In this document: positions 32,607-40,378 of the stretch, piece after piece
How the letters are laid out: the number at the start of each line of letters is the position of its first letter
How positions within the stretch are numbered: position 1 is the stretch's first letter
NCBI GenBank assembly: GCA_947475225.1
Contig: CANJMQ010000033.1
Coordinates: 1-40,482, forward strand
Direction of reading: 5' to 3'
Source of the DNA: Bradyrhizobiaceae bacterium
GTDB taxonomy: Bacteria > Pseudomonadota > Alphaproteobacteria > Rhizobiales > Aestuariivirgaceae
DNA: 40,482 nucleotides
Translations under genes and position numbers: made by a program
Notes under the pieces: generated by a model
What the model was told of the DNA's origin: nothing
Seen by the model: the letters and a program-made list of their open reading frames with translations, nothing else
The model's database searches: none

Positions 32607-34193
32607 TCAGCCTACGGACGTTATCAGCTCCTTCAGCGTCTCCAGCGTGTCCGCCTCTTCCGCCGGCTTGTCCCATCTGATGCGCGAGACGCGGGGGAAC
32701 CGCATGGCGATCCCGGACTTGTGGCGCTTCGACTCCTGAATCGCATCGAAGGCGATTTCCAGCACCAGCTTCGCCGTGACAGAGCGCACCGGGCCGAAGC
32801 GTTCCAGCGTGTTCTGCCGGATGAAGCGGTCGAGTTGCACAAGCTCCGCATCGGTGAAGCCCGAATAGGCCTTGCCGACAGGCACCAACAACTTCTGGCC
32901 GTCTTTCTCGGTCCAAGCGCCAAAAGTATAGTCCGAATAGAAGGACGAACGCTTGCCAGCACCCTTCTGGGCATAGAGCAGCACGCAGTCGGCGGTGAGT
33001 GCCGCGCGCTTCCACTTGTACCAGTGGCCCTTGGGGCGGCCAGCGAGATAGGGGCTCGCCTTGCGCTTCAGCATCAGGCCCTCGATGCCCTGCCCGCGCG
33101 TGGCCTCCCAGCGGGCCTTCAGCTCTTCCTTGCTGGCAAAGCTCAGGACCTCGGAGAGATCGCTGTGGGCAGGGCCATGTTCGCGGTGCCAGGCTTCGAG
33201 CCGTTCGCGGCGCTCGGTGAAGGCACGGCCGCGCAGGTCCTCCCCGCCGATTTCAAGCGCGTCATAGAAGCGGACATGGACGGGATGGCTGGTGAGCATG
33301 GCGCGCGTTACGGTCTTGCGGTTGAGGCGCTGCTGGAGATCGGAGAAGGGCGCCACCTCGCCGTTGCGCATCACCAGCAGCTCGCCGTCGAGCACCGCGT
33401 CGAACTTGAAATGGTCGACGAGTTCCGGAAAGCTTTGCCCGATGTCGTCACCCGTGCGCGAGAACAGGCGCGTGGTGCCACCCTTGGCCGCCACCTGGAT
33501 GCGGATGCCGTCCCACTTCCATTCGGCGGCGACGTCAGCGAGGTTCATCGCCTGCCAGTCGCCCTCCTCCAGGGCATGCGCCAGCATCAGCGGGCGGAAG
33601 ATCGGTATGGCAGCGAGCGAGGGACGCTCGGCCCTGTGTTCAAGCCAGTCAAACAGTGCGGTGTAGGGCGGCTCAAGGCCGTGCCACAGCTCCTCGATGT
33701 CATCGACGGATTTTCCGAAGGCATCGGCCACGGCCTGCTTGGCGAGACGCGCCGAAACGCCGACGCGCGGCGCACCGCTGAGGAACTTCAGCAGCGCCCA
33801 GCGGCCCGTGGCATCGAGCTGGTCGAGCCACTGTGTGAGCAGTGCGGCATGCCCCATCCGACCCACCTTCGACAGCGCCGCAACAATGTCCGAGAGGCGT
33901 GGCGCATTGCCCGGCGCTTCCGTCACCGGCCAGATGAGCGCCACGGTCTCTGCGGTGTCGCCCACGTCGTCGCGTGACATGCGGAAGAGTTCGGGGTCGA
34001 AGCGGCTGTTGCCGATCTCCGACAGCACGCGGCGGAGCGGGAAGTCAACGGGCAGGCCATCAGTGAGAGCAGCCAGCGCAAAGCCGCGATCGGGATCGGG
34101 TGTGGCGAGGAAGTAATTGCGCATCAGCATCAGCTTGGCGTTGCGCGCCGGCGTGTAGGTGAGGCGGTCGAGGAGTTGCGAGAAGGCCCTCAT
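32607..34193 (-). CDS. ATP-dependent DNA ligase (bacterial exonuclease-associated type)
   Basis: A 528-residue ligase that seals nicks using ATP, belonging to the bacterial group that is encoded next to an MBL-fold exonuclease. The adenylation motif EWKWDGIRIQ gives the AMP-accepting Lys226. Motif IV is in the EGLMLKRKASPY region and motif V in HWYKWKRAALTADCVLL, followed by an OB-fold domain (KLLVPVGKAYSGFTDAELVQ). The N-terminal 190 residues are the helical DNA-binding domain. The ATG at 34193 overlaps the stop of the exonuclease gene by four bases (ATGA), so translation is coupled. Helicase (Lhr-type) and phosphoesterase genes that often complete this cluster are not in the window. Role: DNA repair. 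Confidence 0.93.
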   Translation of the reverse strand: MRAFSQLLDRLTYTPARNAKLMLMRNYFLATPDPDRGFALAALTDGLPVDFPLRRVLSEIGNSRFDPELFRMSRDDVGDTAETVALIWPVTEAPGNAPRLSDIVAALSKVGRMGHAALLTQWLDQLDATGRWALLKFLSGAPRVGVSARLAKQAVADAFGKSVDDIEELWHGLEPPYTALFDWLEHRAERPSLAAIPIFRPLMLAHALEEGDWQAMNLADVAAEWKWDGIRIQVAAKGGTTRLFSRTGDDIGQSFPELVDHFKFDAVLDGELLVMRNGEVAPFSDLQQRLNRKTVTRAMLTSHPVHVRFYDALEIGGEDLRGRAFTERRERLEAWHREHGPAHSDLSEVLSFASKEELKARWEATRGQGIEGLMLKRKASPYLAGRPKGHWYKWKRAALTADCVLLYAQKGAGKRSSFYSDYTFGAWTEKDGQKLLVPVGKAYSGFTDAELVQLDRFIRQNTLERFGPVRSVTAKLVLEIAFDAIQESKRHKSGIAMRFPRVSRIRWDKPAEEADTLETLKELITSVG

Positions 34194-35197
34194 TCGGCAT
34201 CATCCTCGCGGCCAACGAGGCGCAGCGCGCGCGCCGTGATCTGGCGCTTGGACAGCTCATGCACCAGCGCCTCCTCACGGCCGTGGGTGACCCACACCTC
34301 GTTGGCACCTGTCTCGGTGACGGTGCGGATGAGTTCCGGCCAGTCGCAATGGTCCGAGATGATGAGCGGCAGCTCCACGCCGCGCTGGCGCACGCGGCCC
34401 CTGATGCGCATCCAGCCCGAGGCGAAGCCCGACAGCGGATCGGCGAAGCGGCGTGACCAGCGGTCGCCCAGGGCAGAGGGCGGCGACAGCACGATCTCAC
34501 CCGGAAGCTTGCCCGATGCGTCCATGACATTGGGAACGTCACCAAGGTCGAAGCCCCGCGACACGTAATAATCCGTCATCGACCGCAATGCGCCGTGCAG
34601 CCAGATGGGGCGGTCGTAACCCGCCTGCCGGATGAGCTTGATGAGGCGCTGGCACTTGCCGAGACCATAGACGCCGATCTGGTGGGTACGCTCGGGGAAG
34701 TCACGCAGCGAGGTGAGAAGCTTCTGCACTTCCGACGTGTCGGGTTCATGCCGATAGACGGGAAGGCCGAAGGTGGCCTCCGTCACGAAGAGATCGCAGG
34801 GCGTCAGTTCGAAGGGATCGCAGGTCGGGTCGGCGTGGCGCTTGTAGTCACCTGAGATCACCGCGCGCTGGCCGTTGTAGTCGATGACGACCTGCGCCGA
34901 GCCGAGGATGTGACCGGCAGGGACGAGCGTCACGGTCACGTCCTTCACCTTCAGCGCTTCGCCATAGGCGAGTGCCTGCGTCTGCCCGAGTTCACCCAAG
35001 CGCAGGCGCATGATGGCGAGCGTGTCCGCCGTGGCCAGCACCGCGCCATGCCCCGCCCGCGCATGGTCCGAATGGCCATGCGTGATGACGGCGCGCGGCA
35101 CCGGCCCCGATGGGTCGATGAAGAAATCGCCGGGCAGGCAATGAAGCCCGGAGGGACCCGGTCTCAGCCAGCTTTCGAAGGGAGGGGACGACGCCAT
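34190..35197 (-). CDS. Ligase-associated MBL-fold DNA exonuclease
   Basis: A 335-residue metallo-beta-lactamase-fold nuclease related to eukaryotic SNM1/Artemis and bacterial 'ligase-associated exonuclease' proteins, presumed to trim DNA ends before joining. The signature HGHSDHA (His40, His42, Asp44, His45) binds the two metal ions. Other blocks are ILGSAQVVIDYNGQRAVISG, SGDYKRHADPTCDPF and DLFVTEATFGLPVYRH. The ATG at 35197 (MASSPPFESWLRPG) gives the family length; the frame is open to 35269 but that extension has no ribosome site. It overlaps the ligase gene downstream. A hairpin lies 60-85 bases upstream of the start. Confidence 0.93.
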   Translation of the reverse strand: MASSPPFESWLRPGPSGLHCLPGDFFIDPSGPVPRAVITHGHSDHARAGHGAVLATADTLAIMRLRLGELGQTQALAYGEALKVKDVTVTLVPAGHILGSAQVVIDYNGQRAVISGDYKRHADPTCDPFELTPCDLFVTEATFGLPVYRHEPDTSEVQKLLTSLRDFPERTHQIGVYGLGKCQRLIKLIRQAGYDRPIWLHGALRSMTDYYVSRGFDLGDVPNVMDASGKLPGEIVLSPPSALGDRWSRRFADPLSGFASGWMRIRGRVRQRGVELPLIISDHCDWPELIRTVTETGANEVWVTHGREEALVHELSKRQITARALRLVGREDDAE

Positions 35198-35256
35198 GAC
35201 CCGCACACTGTCCTGCGTGGGCGGATGTTTCGCAATGGGGGTGCTGAAAATGAATG

Positions 35257-35282
35257 CGGGGAGCCCCAACCAGGACTCCCCG
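35257..35282 (-). terminator. Hairpin between the amidotransferase and exonuclease genes
   Basis: CGGGGAG (35257-35263) pairs with CTCCCCG (35276-35282) around a 12-base loop. A-rich sequence lies at one end (TAAAAAGAAAGG), giving T-rich sequence before the stem on the minus strand rather than after it. It could terminate the amidotransferase transcript or act as a leader hairpin for the exonuclease gene. The remainder of 35198-35459 shows nothing clear. Confidence 0.35.
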
Positions 35283-35459
35283 TAAAAAGAAAGGCACCGG
35301 GTACGCAGTACATGATCCCGGATCGCCGTGGCACTGGGACTGCAAATGTCACCGTGGCCATGGGACCATCATGGCGCGTTGCGGTTTCCAAACGGTTTAG
35401 AGGGTGCGAAGAAAGGCTTAACGTGGAAGCCGCGTCGTCTCAGCCCGGGACAGCTTCGC

Positions 35460-36152
35460 TCAAGGTGCCAGCCAGCGGTCGAGGAAACGCGACAGCCAGT
35501 CCTTCACCGGCGCATCATGCAGCAGATTGCCCTCGAGGTGAGCCGCCGAATTCTGGGCATTGGGCAGCACGAAGCGGTGCGCGCCAGTGACACCCCAGCG
35601 ATGCATGGTGAGGCGGGTCACCTCCGGATGAAACTGAATGCCGTAAGCGCGTGACTGGTAGCGGAAGGCCTGGTTCTCGAAAGTCTCGCCTGTCGCGAGC
35701 CGCACGGCATCCGTCGGCAGGGTGAGGCCCTCGCGGTGCCAGTGGTAGACATGGGCGGGCCAGGGGCCATGGTCCCTGCCCTCCGCTGTTGGCGTGAGGG
35801 GGTAATAGCCGATCTCGACCAGGCCATCGGCATGGGGGCCAACGTTTCCTCCCAGATGCTTCGACAGCATCTGCGCGCCGAGGCAGACGCCGAGGAAGGG
35901 CTTCTGCTCCTTCAGCGGCACGCCGATCCAGTCGATCTCGCGGGCGATCCACTCGTCAGAGTCATTGGCGCTCATCGGGCCACCGAAGATGACGGCACCG
36001 GCGTGATGTTCGAGCGTTTGCGGCAACGGCTCGCCGAGGCAGTGGCGGCGGATATCGAGGCGGTAGCCCTTCTCCTGCAGCATGTGGCCGATGCGGCCCG
36101 CAGTGGAGCTTTCAGAATGAAGGACGATGAGAATGTCCCGCGCCTCGCTCAT
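35460..36152 (-). CDS. Class I glutamine amidotransferase-like protein
   Basis: A 230-residue stand-alone glutamine amidotransferase domain of the GMP-synthase-like type. The triad is visible: Cys90 in FLGVCLGAQML, and His175 and Glu177 in GIQFHPEV. The oxyanion-type GGPMSANDSDEWIAREIDWI block precedes the Cys. Such proteins release ammonia from glutamine or hydrolyse other gamma-glutamyl compounds; the acceptor is unknown. The start at ATG 36152 overlaps the DoxX-like gene's stop by four bases (ATGA). The same frame stays open to 36821 but reads as shadow of the upstream genes. It is the last gene of a tight minus-strand run EamA - DoxX - amidotransferase. Confidence 0.9.
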   Translation of the reverse strand: MSEARDILIVLHSESSTAGRIGHMLQEKGYRLDIRRHCLGEPLPQTLEHHAGAVIFGGPMSANDSDEWIAREIDWIGVPLKEQKPFLGVCLGAQMLSKHLGGNVGPHADGLVEIGYYPLTPTAEGRDHGPWPAHVYHWHREGLTLPTDAVRLATGETFENQAFRYQSRAYGIQFHPEVTRLTMHRWGVTGAHRFVLPNAQNSAAHLEGNLLHDAPVKDWLSRFLDRWLAP

Positions 36153-36586
36153 CCGCGCCGCCCCAGCGCTCCGTCGAGCGAAATCGAACCGGGGCCCGCC
36201 TTGGTGATCAGCAGCAGCAGCGCCGCCCACGTGCCGTGGAGGGCATAGGGGCCGGGATGGACGAAGACCTCGAAGACAATGAGGAGCACGAGAAGGCCGA
36301 GTGCGGCGAGCCGGCTCGCAAGCCCGACGGCGAGCAGGATGGGAAGTGCGAATTCGGCAAGCTGGGTGGCGATCGCCGCCGCCTCGTAGGGGATCCAGCG
36401 GATATTGGCGCCGCCGAGGAACATGGTCATGGTCGAGGAGCGCGGCTCGAGGATGTTCCAGCCACCGGAGACCCGGGCGCGGCCTGCCTCCCAGAACTGC
36501 CATGCGACCGAGAGGCGCGCCAGCAGGGCAATGAAGGCATAGGGAATGCGCTCGAACAGGCGGATGAGCGGGTCGAAGGGGCGCAT
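36149..36586 (-). CDS. DoxX family membrane protein (second copy)
   Basis: A 145-residue membrane protein with four hydrophobic helices: IPYAFIALLARLSVAWQFW, the AAAIATQLAEFALPILLAVG region, LAALGLLVLLIVFEVFVHPG and HGTWAALLLLITKAGPG. The pattern and the LARLSVAWQFWEAGRARV start fit the DoxX family. The role is unknown. It is in a three-gene operon: it begins 3 bases after the stop of the EamA gene and overlaps the amidotransferase gene by four bases. A short C-terminal tail (LDGALGRRG) ends the protein. The sequence is only distantly similar to the DoxX-like protein at 7593-7991. Confidence 0.85.
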   Translation of the reverse strand: MRPFDPLIRLFERIPYAFIALLARLSVAWQFWEAGRARVSGGWNILEPRSSTMTMFLGGANIRWIPYEAAAIATQLAEFALPILLAVGLASRLAALGLLVLLIVFEVFVHPGPYALHGTWAALLLLITKAGPGSISLDGALGRRG

Positions 36587-36589
36587 CCC

Positions 36590-37483
36590 CTAGATCTCCG
36601 CCACGGCGGGTGCCGCCTGTCGGCTGCGGCCCTCGAGGAAGACAACGGCAAGGCCCGCCGCCATGATGAGTGCCATGCCGGCGATGGCCAGCGTGTTGGG
36701 GATCTGGCCGAAGACCAGCACGCCCGAGATGCCGGCCCAGATCATGAAGGCATAGTTGAAGGGCGCCACCACGCGGGCGGGCGACATGCGATAGGCCATG
36801 TAGATGAAGGAGTGGCCGCACATCAGGAAGAACCCCGCGATGAACATCAGCCAGGCGTGACGGAAGGTGGGTTGCACCATGTCCTCGAAGGTGAGCGACA
36901 TGATGAGAGCCCCCGTCATCACGATGAACAGCGTGGAGAAGGTGACGGCCAGCGCCGGGGTTCGGGCCGGCACCTTCCGCGAGAGGATGTCACGGAAGGC
37001 CGCACCCACCGCGGTGAGAAAGCCGAAGATGGCGAAGGGCGACGAGGCGATGCCGCCGGGCTGGGCCACCATGAGGGCACCGGTGATGCCCAATCCCACC
37101 AGGAACAGACGGAACACTCCGACCTTCTCGCCGAAGAACACCCACATGCCGAGCAGCACGACGAGCGGCGAAATCTGCGCGATGGCGGTGAGATCGGCGA
37201 TCGGCATCTTTGCAAGGGCCGTGATGAAGGCGAGGATGGCGACGAGCTCGCTCGCCGAGCGCAGCAGCACCCAGGGGTTAAAGGCCTTGGGCAGCTCGCG
37301 GATGAGGCCCAGCGCGAAAATCACCGGCAGGCACCAGACGATGGCCGCGATGCCGCGCATCACCAGCACCTGGAAGGGCGGCGCGTCCTCCAGCGCCAGC
37401 TTCATGCAGGTGTCGTTGGCGACGAAGCTGCCGGTGGCCACGAGGATGGCGACGATGCCGCGGAGGTTCTTGGAAAGGGCCAT
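36590..37483 (-). CDS. EamA/DMT family transporter
   Basis: A 297-residue integral membrane protein with about ten transmembrane helices, forming two EamA repeats (drug/metabolite transporter superfamily), probably an exporter or exchanger of a small metabolite. The first repeat starts IVAILVATGSFVANDTCMKL; the second follows the loop near FGFLTAVGAAFRDILSRKVP and contains FIYMAYRMSPARVVAPFNYA. The start is ATG at 37483 (MALSKNLRG). The frame is open to 37666, but that extension crosses a palindromic repeat. It is the first gene of the operon with the DoxX-like and amidotransferase genes. The substrate is not predictable. Confidence 0.9.
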   Translation of the reverse strand: MALSKNLRGIVAILVATGSFVANDTCMKLALEDAPPFQVLVMRGIAAIVWCLPVIFALGLIRELPKAFNPWVLLRSASELVAILAFITALAKMPIADLTAIAQISPLVVLLGMWVFFGEKVGVFRLFLVGLGITGALMVAQPGGIASSPFAIFGFLTAVGAAFRDILSRKVPARTPALAVTFSTLFIVMTGALIMSLTFEDMVQPTFRHAWLMFIAGFFLMCGHSFIYMAYRMSPARVVAPFNYAFMIWAGISGVLVFGQIPNTLAIAGMALIMAAGLAVVFLEGRSRQAAPAVAEI

Positions 37484-37574
37484 TCGGTCCGGATGGGATG
37501 AAAAGTGATTCGGGGGAGGATAGAGCAGTTCGCCGGAGGGCGAAGCCTCCATTTCCGCAACGCTTCCCCTCGTT

Positions 37575-37664
37575 GCCGTCACCCCGGCAAAGGCCGGGGC
37601 CCAGCTTCGGGCCCCTGACCAGCAGGAAAGAGGGCTGGATCCGGGCCTTTGCCGGGATGACGGC
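37575..37664. repeat. Large imperfect inverted repeat, dispersed family (copy A)
   Basis: Arms GCCGTCACCCCGGCAAAGGC (from 37575) and GCCTTTGCCGGGATGACGGC (to 37664) are nearly perfect complements, and the pairing continues inward. A second copy with a related sequence lies at 39393-39480. The rest of 37484-37770 has no gene. Confidence 0.8.
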
Positions 37665-37770
37665 ATTTCAATCAGCGGTTCCTGATTTAAGAATTTAGTC
37701 CTTGACAGCGCGCGCTCGCGGGGGTATGAAGGCGCACACTCCGGAACTGGGCGCCGCGGGCGGGCAAGCC

Positions 37771-38649
37771 TCAGTTCGGGAGGGTAATCGGCACCTTCAG
37801 GTACTGCACGCCGTTGGCTTCCGCGGGGGGAAGCTTGCCGGCGCGCATGTTGACCTGGATCGACGGGAGCAGCAGCGTGGGCGCGGAGAGGGTGGCGTCC
37901 CTGGTGGTGCGCATCCTGACGAAGTCGTCCTCGCTCACGCCTTCATGGGCGTGGATGTTGCGGGCCTTCTCCTCGGCCACCGTCGTCTCCCAGGCAAAGT
38001 GCTTGCGGCCGTCCTTGGGCAGGTAGTCGTGGCACATGAACAGGCGGGTCTCGGCGGGCAGCGCCATCAGGCGGCGGATGGAGCGGTAGAGGATGCGGGC
38101 GTCGCCGCCGGGGAAATCTGCACGCGCCGTGCCGTAGTCCGGCATGAACATGGTGTCGCCGACGAACACGGCATCGCCGATCCTGTAGGAGATGCAGGCC
38201 GGGGTGTGGCCGGGCGTGGCCAGCACTTCGCCCTGGAGGTTGCCGATGGCGAAGCGGTCGCCGTCCTTGAACAGCGTGTCGAACTCGGAGCCTTCGCCGG
38301 AGACATCGAGGGCGTTGAAGACCGGGCGGAAGATCTTCTGCACCTCCTTGATGCGCTCACCGATGGCGACCTTGGCGCCGGTCCTGAGCTTGATGTAGGG
38401 GGCGCCCGAGAGGTGGTCGGCATGGACATGGGTTTCGAGGACGAGTTTCACGGTGAGGCCCAGTTCCTTCACCTTGGCGAGGATGGCGTCCGCCGAGGTG
38501 ACGTTCGCCTTGCCGGACTTGTGGTCGTAGTCGAGCACCGGATCGATGACGGCGGCGTCCTTCGTCTCGGGGTCGCCGACGAGATAGCTCACTGTGTTGG
38601 TGGGCACGTCGAAGAAGGCGTGGATGATGGGCTTGCTCACGACCGGCAT
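37771..38649 (-). CDS. MBL-fold hydrolase, ETHE1/Blh-like persulfide dioxygenase candidate
   Basis: A 292-residue metallo-beta-lactamase-fold protein of the ETHE1/persulfide-dioxygenase-like group. The metal site is THVHADHLSGA (His74, His76, Asp78, His79), with the later TPGHTPAC and VGDTMFMPDYGTAR blocks giving further metal ligands. The family oxidises glutathione persulfide or similar sulfane sulfur to sulfite. The ATG at 38649 gives the usual start (MPVVSKPIIHAFFD); a GTG at 38661, preceded by GTGGA, is an alternative. It is divergent from the BigR-like regulator gene with 73 bases between, containing a promoter and candidate operator. The combination with BigR and rhodanese supports a role in sulfide/persulfide detoxification. 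Confidence 0.9.
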   Translation of the reverse strand: MPVVSKPIIHAFFDVPTNTVSYLVGDPETKDAAVIDPVLDYDHKSGKANVTSADAILAKVKELGLTVKLVLETHVHADHLSGAPYIKLRTGAKVAIGERIKEVQKIFRPVFNALDVSGEGSEFDTLFKDGDRFAIGNLQGEVLATPGHTPACISYRIGDAVFVGDTMFMPDYGTARADFPGGDARILYRSIRRLMALPAETRLFMCHDYLPKDGRKHFAWETTVAEEKARNIHAHEGVSEDDFVRMRTTRDATLSAPTLLLPSIQVNMRAGKLPPAEANGVQYLKVPITLPN

Positions 38650-38669
38650 CTCCTCAGTCACGATTCCAC

Positions 38670-38698
38670 TTGACACTATATTAGTAAATTCTAACTTA
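38670..38698 (+). promoter_or_regulatory. Promoter and candidate BigR-type operator
   Basis: A consensus -35 TTGACA (38670-38675) is followed, at 16-17 bases, by a TAACTT-like -10 (38692-38697), directed towards the regulator gene. Between them lies an inverted repeat TTAG-TAAATT-CTAA (38681-38694), the AT-rich type of site used by ArsR-family sulfur sensors. Binding there would block the promoter. The exact operator is inferred. Confidence 0.6.
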
Positions 38699-38722
38699 TC
38701 AAGCATCAAAATGGAGGTGCCG

Positions 38723-39037
38723 ATGGGCACGCTGATGCGCGACCGCTCGCTCGCGGGCTTCGCGGAAAAGGCCACCGAGGCCGCCACCATGCTCAAGTCG
38801 CTGAGCAACGAGAAGCGCCTGATGATCCTGTGCACACTGCTGGAACACGGCGAGATGAGCGTCAACGCGCTGATCGGCCATGTCGGGTTGTCACAGTCCG
38901 CCCTCTCCCAGCATCTTGCCCGCATGCGCGAGGAGAGCATCCTCGACACACGGCGCGACGCGCAGCAGATCTTCTATCGCGTCGCCGACCCCCGCGTCCG
39001 CAAGATTCTCACCACGCTCAAGAACACCTTTTGCTGA
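38723..39037 (+). CDS. BigR/SqrR-like ArsR-family sulfur-responsive repressor
   Basis: A 104-residue winged-helix repressor of the ArsR family. The core KSLSNEKRLMILCTLLEHGE, recognition helix region SQSALSQHLARMREESI and wing RRDAQQIFYRV are standard. Cys37 (in LMILCTLL) and the C-terminal Cys104 (NTFC) occupy the positions of the two redox cysteines of BigR/SqrR, which form a persulfide/tetrasulfide bridge to release DNA. The ATG at 38723 has GGAGG five bases upstream and is clearly the start; the frame is open further upstream only by chance. It is divergent from the hydrolase gene and followed by rhodanese after 12 bases, so it probably represses both its own operon and the hydrolase. Confidence 0.92.
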   Translation: MGTLMRDRSLAGFAEKATEAATMLKSLSNEKRLMILCTLLEHGEMSVNALIGHVGLSQSALSQHLARMREESILDTRRDAQQIFYRVADPRVRKILTTLKNTFC

Positions 39038-39049
39038 GGAAACGAAAGA

Positions 39050-39358
39050 ATGCCGCTCAAACACATCAATGCCGTCGAAGCCAAGACGCTCGTCGACCAG
39101 GGCGCGATGCTCGTCGACATCCGCGAGGACCATGAATATGACGATGAGAACATCCCCGCCGCGCGCAACGCGCCCTTGTCGCGGATCGCGGGTATGGAGA
39201 TTTCCGGCGCACCCGCCGTGGTGTTCCACTGCAAGTCAGGGGCGCGCACGCGGATGAACGCGGCGGCGCTGGCGGCGTGTACAGATGCCGAGGTCTACAT
39301 CCTCGACGGCGGCATCGAGGCATGGAAGGCGGCGGGGTTTCCGGTGAAGCGAGGGTAG
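39050..39358 (+). CDS. Rhodanese-like domain protein
   Basis: A 102-residue single-domain rhodanese, a sulfur transferase that carries sulfane sulfur on an active-site cysteine. The loop HCKSGARTRMNA contains the catalytic Cys61, and the AMLVDIREDHEYDDENIPAA block is the family's first motif. It starts 12 bases after the regulator's stop, so it is co-transcribed with it under the same sulfide-sensing promoter. It probably moves sulfur between persulfide and a low-molecular-weight thiol for the hydrolase encoded divergently. It ends just before a palindromic repeat. Confidence 0.93.
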   Translation: MPLKHINAVEAKTLVDQGAMLVDIREDHEYDDENIPAARNAPLSRIAGMEISGAPAVVFHCKSGARTRMNAAALAACTDAEVYILDGGIEAWKAAGFPVKRG

Positions 39359-39392
39359 CGTTTCGTACTTGCCATCACGCACGTCCCTCAAT

Positions 39393-39480
39393 TCCGTCAC
39401 CCCGGCGAAAGCCGGGGCCCAGCTTTGGTTCAGCATGCACGGTGAGAAAGCCGGGTCCCGGCTTTCGCCGGGATGACGGA
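39393..39480. repeat. Large imperfect inverted repeat, dispersed family (copy B)
   Basis: Arms TCCGTCACCCCGGCGAAAGC (from 39393) and GCTTTCGCCGGGATGACGGA (to 39480) are nearly perfect complements. The arms match those of copy A at 37575-37664 at most positions. It lies between the convergent rhodanese and GNAT genes and might also act as a terminator. Confidence 0.8.
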
Positions 39481-39488
39481 CTCAGGGC

Positions 39489-39944
39489 TCAGAGAATAAG
39501 CGTCAGAAACACGCTGTTCGGGTCCAGCTTGTAATCACCGAACGGCGGGCATTCGGTGAAACCGTGGGCCTTGTAGAGGGCCACGGCCGGTTCGAAATAG
39601 CCGAATGAGCCGGTTTCGAGGCTGAGACGCGTGAGGCCCCTCGCCCGTGATGTCGCGATGATGTGCCTGAGCAGGGCGCTGCCGACGCCGCGGCGTCTTG
39701 CCGTTTCAGCTGTGTGCATCGACTTCACTTCTCCGTGGGTGGCATCGAGGGGTTTCATGGCGCCGGTGCCGAGCAGGGTTTCGCCGTCCCAGGCGGCCCA
39801 GAAGTCGATGCCGGGGGCGGCCAGCCGCGCGACGTCGAAGACATGGGCGCTGCCCGGTGGCGTCACCTCGTGGCAGGTTTCGAAGTGGTAGCGCAGCAAC
39901 CGGAGGATGCGGTCGTCCGACAGATTGCCTCTCGAGATTTGCAT
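39489..39944 (-). CDS. GNAT family N-acetyltransferase
   Basis: A 151-residue acetyl-CoA-dependent acetyltransferase of the GNAT fold. Motif A is MHTAETARRRGVGSALLRHI (R-R-x-G-x-G, acetyl-CoA pyrophosphate loop) after strand FWAAWDGETLLGTGAMKPLD. The C-terminal FEPAVALYKAHGFTECPPF is the usual end. The substrate is unknown. ATG 39944 has GGAGAAG a few bases upstream and is preferred; an ATG at 39956 would add four residues. It is convergent with the rhodanese gene. No partner in the same direction is visible. Confidence 0.9.
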   Translation of the reverse strand: MQISRGNLSDDRILRLLRYHFETCHEVTPPGSAHVFDVARLAAPGIDFWAAWDGETLLGTGAMKPLDATHGEVKSMHTAETARRRGVGSALLRHIIATSRARGLTRLSLETGSFGYFEPAVALYKAHGFTECPPFGDYKLDPNSVFLTLIL

Positions 39945-40057
39945 GGTCTTCTCCATCAGATGGAAGGCTAGCGTGGGGTCCGCGAAATTTTATTGCTGAT
40001 TTTTGCCCTCGCTGATTCCTATCTTGCGCGACGCCCCTCATTCTGCCATAAGGAGAT

Positions 40058-40076
40058 AGGACAGTGACACTGTCCT
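40058..40076. promoter_or_regulatory. 19-bp palindrome with an overlapping GTG start
   Basis: AGGACAGTGACACTGTCCT reads as a perfect 9-bp inverted repeat around one central A. It follows AAGGAG (40050-40055) by two bases and covers a GTG at 40064. It could be a regulator operator or an RNA hairpin over a translation start; a relation to REP-like palindromes is also possible. Confidence 0.6.
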
Positions 40077-40207
40077 TTCGTGGCAATCTCAAGGTAAGTG
40101 GACCCCGGATGATCCGGAATACGACCACCATGACCCTGAAAACGACGGCCAAACCGGCCGGCGATGCCGCATGCCTGCCCCGCGCTACGCTCCGCAAAAC
40201 GAACTGA
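40064..40207 (+). CDS. Possible short leader ORF, 47 residues
   Basis: GTG at 40064 with AAGGAG eight bases upstream opens a frame of 47 residues rich in Thr, Arg and Lys (LSFRGNLKVSGPR, then TTMTLKTTAKPAGDAA). No family is recognised. The start codon lies inside a perfect palindrome, as in some leader peptides. It ends 171 bases before gltB. Weak evidence only; it may be chance or a remnant. Confidence 0.25.
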   Translation: MTLSFRGNLKVSGPRMIRNTTTMTLKTTAKPAGDAACLPRATLRKTN

Positions 40208-40378
40208 GGGCGAGCGCTCAGGGCTAAGATGCCCAGGAGTTTGATCGCCCTGACGGGTTTGGCGGCCACCCGAAGGCCCCACCCCCAAGAGATCAACACC
40301 TGCGCAAGACACGAGGAAGACCCACCGGGCCCAGGACGGCCCCGGCGGGAGGTTGGGACGAGGCAAGGAGAGTTGGCC

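Larger units (their letters stand above)
39945..40378. other. Leader region of gltB
   Basis: 434 bases holding no gene with homology. A 19-bp palindrome (40058-40076) and a short open frame (40064-40207) are listed separately. Longer minus-strand open frames run through the region but also through gltB and GNAT codons and are taken as shadows. Confidence 0.45.

Noticed and set aside
32430..33977. A 515-codon plus-strand open frame opposite the DNA ligase gene
   Set aside because: It is a long antisense shadow typical of GC-rich DNA; the minus-strand ligase has all catalytic motifs, while this frame has none and no ribosome site.
35460..36821. Extended 453-codon reading of the amidotransferase frame
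   Set aside because: The amidotransferase family start is at 36152; the extra part is out of phase with the DoxX-like and EamA genes.
36236..37501. A 421-codon plus-strand open frame opposite the EamA and DoxX genes
   Set aside because: Its product is an extreme Asp/Glu/His/Gly-rich low-complexity sequence produced by codon shadowing of membrane proteins on the minus strand.
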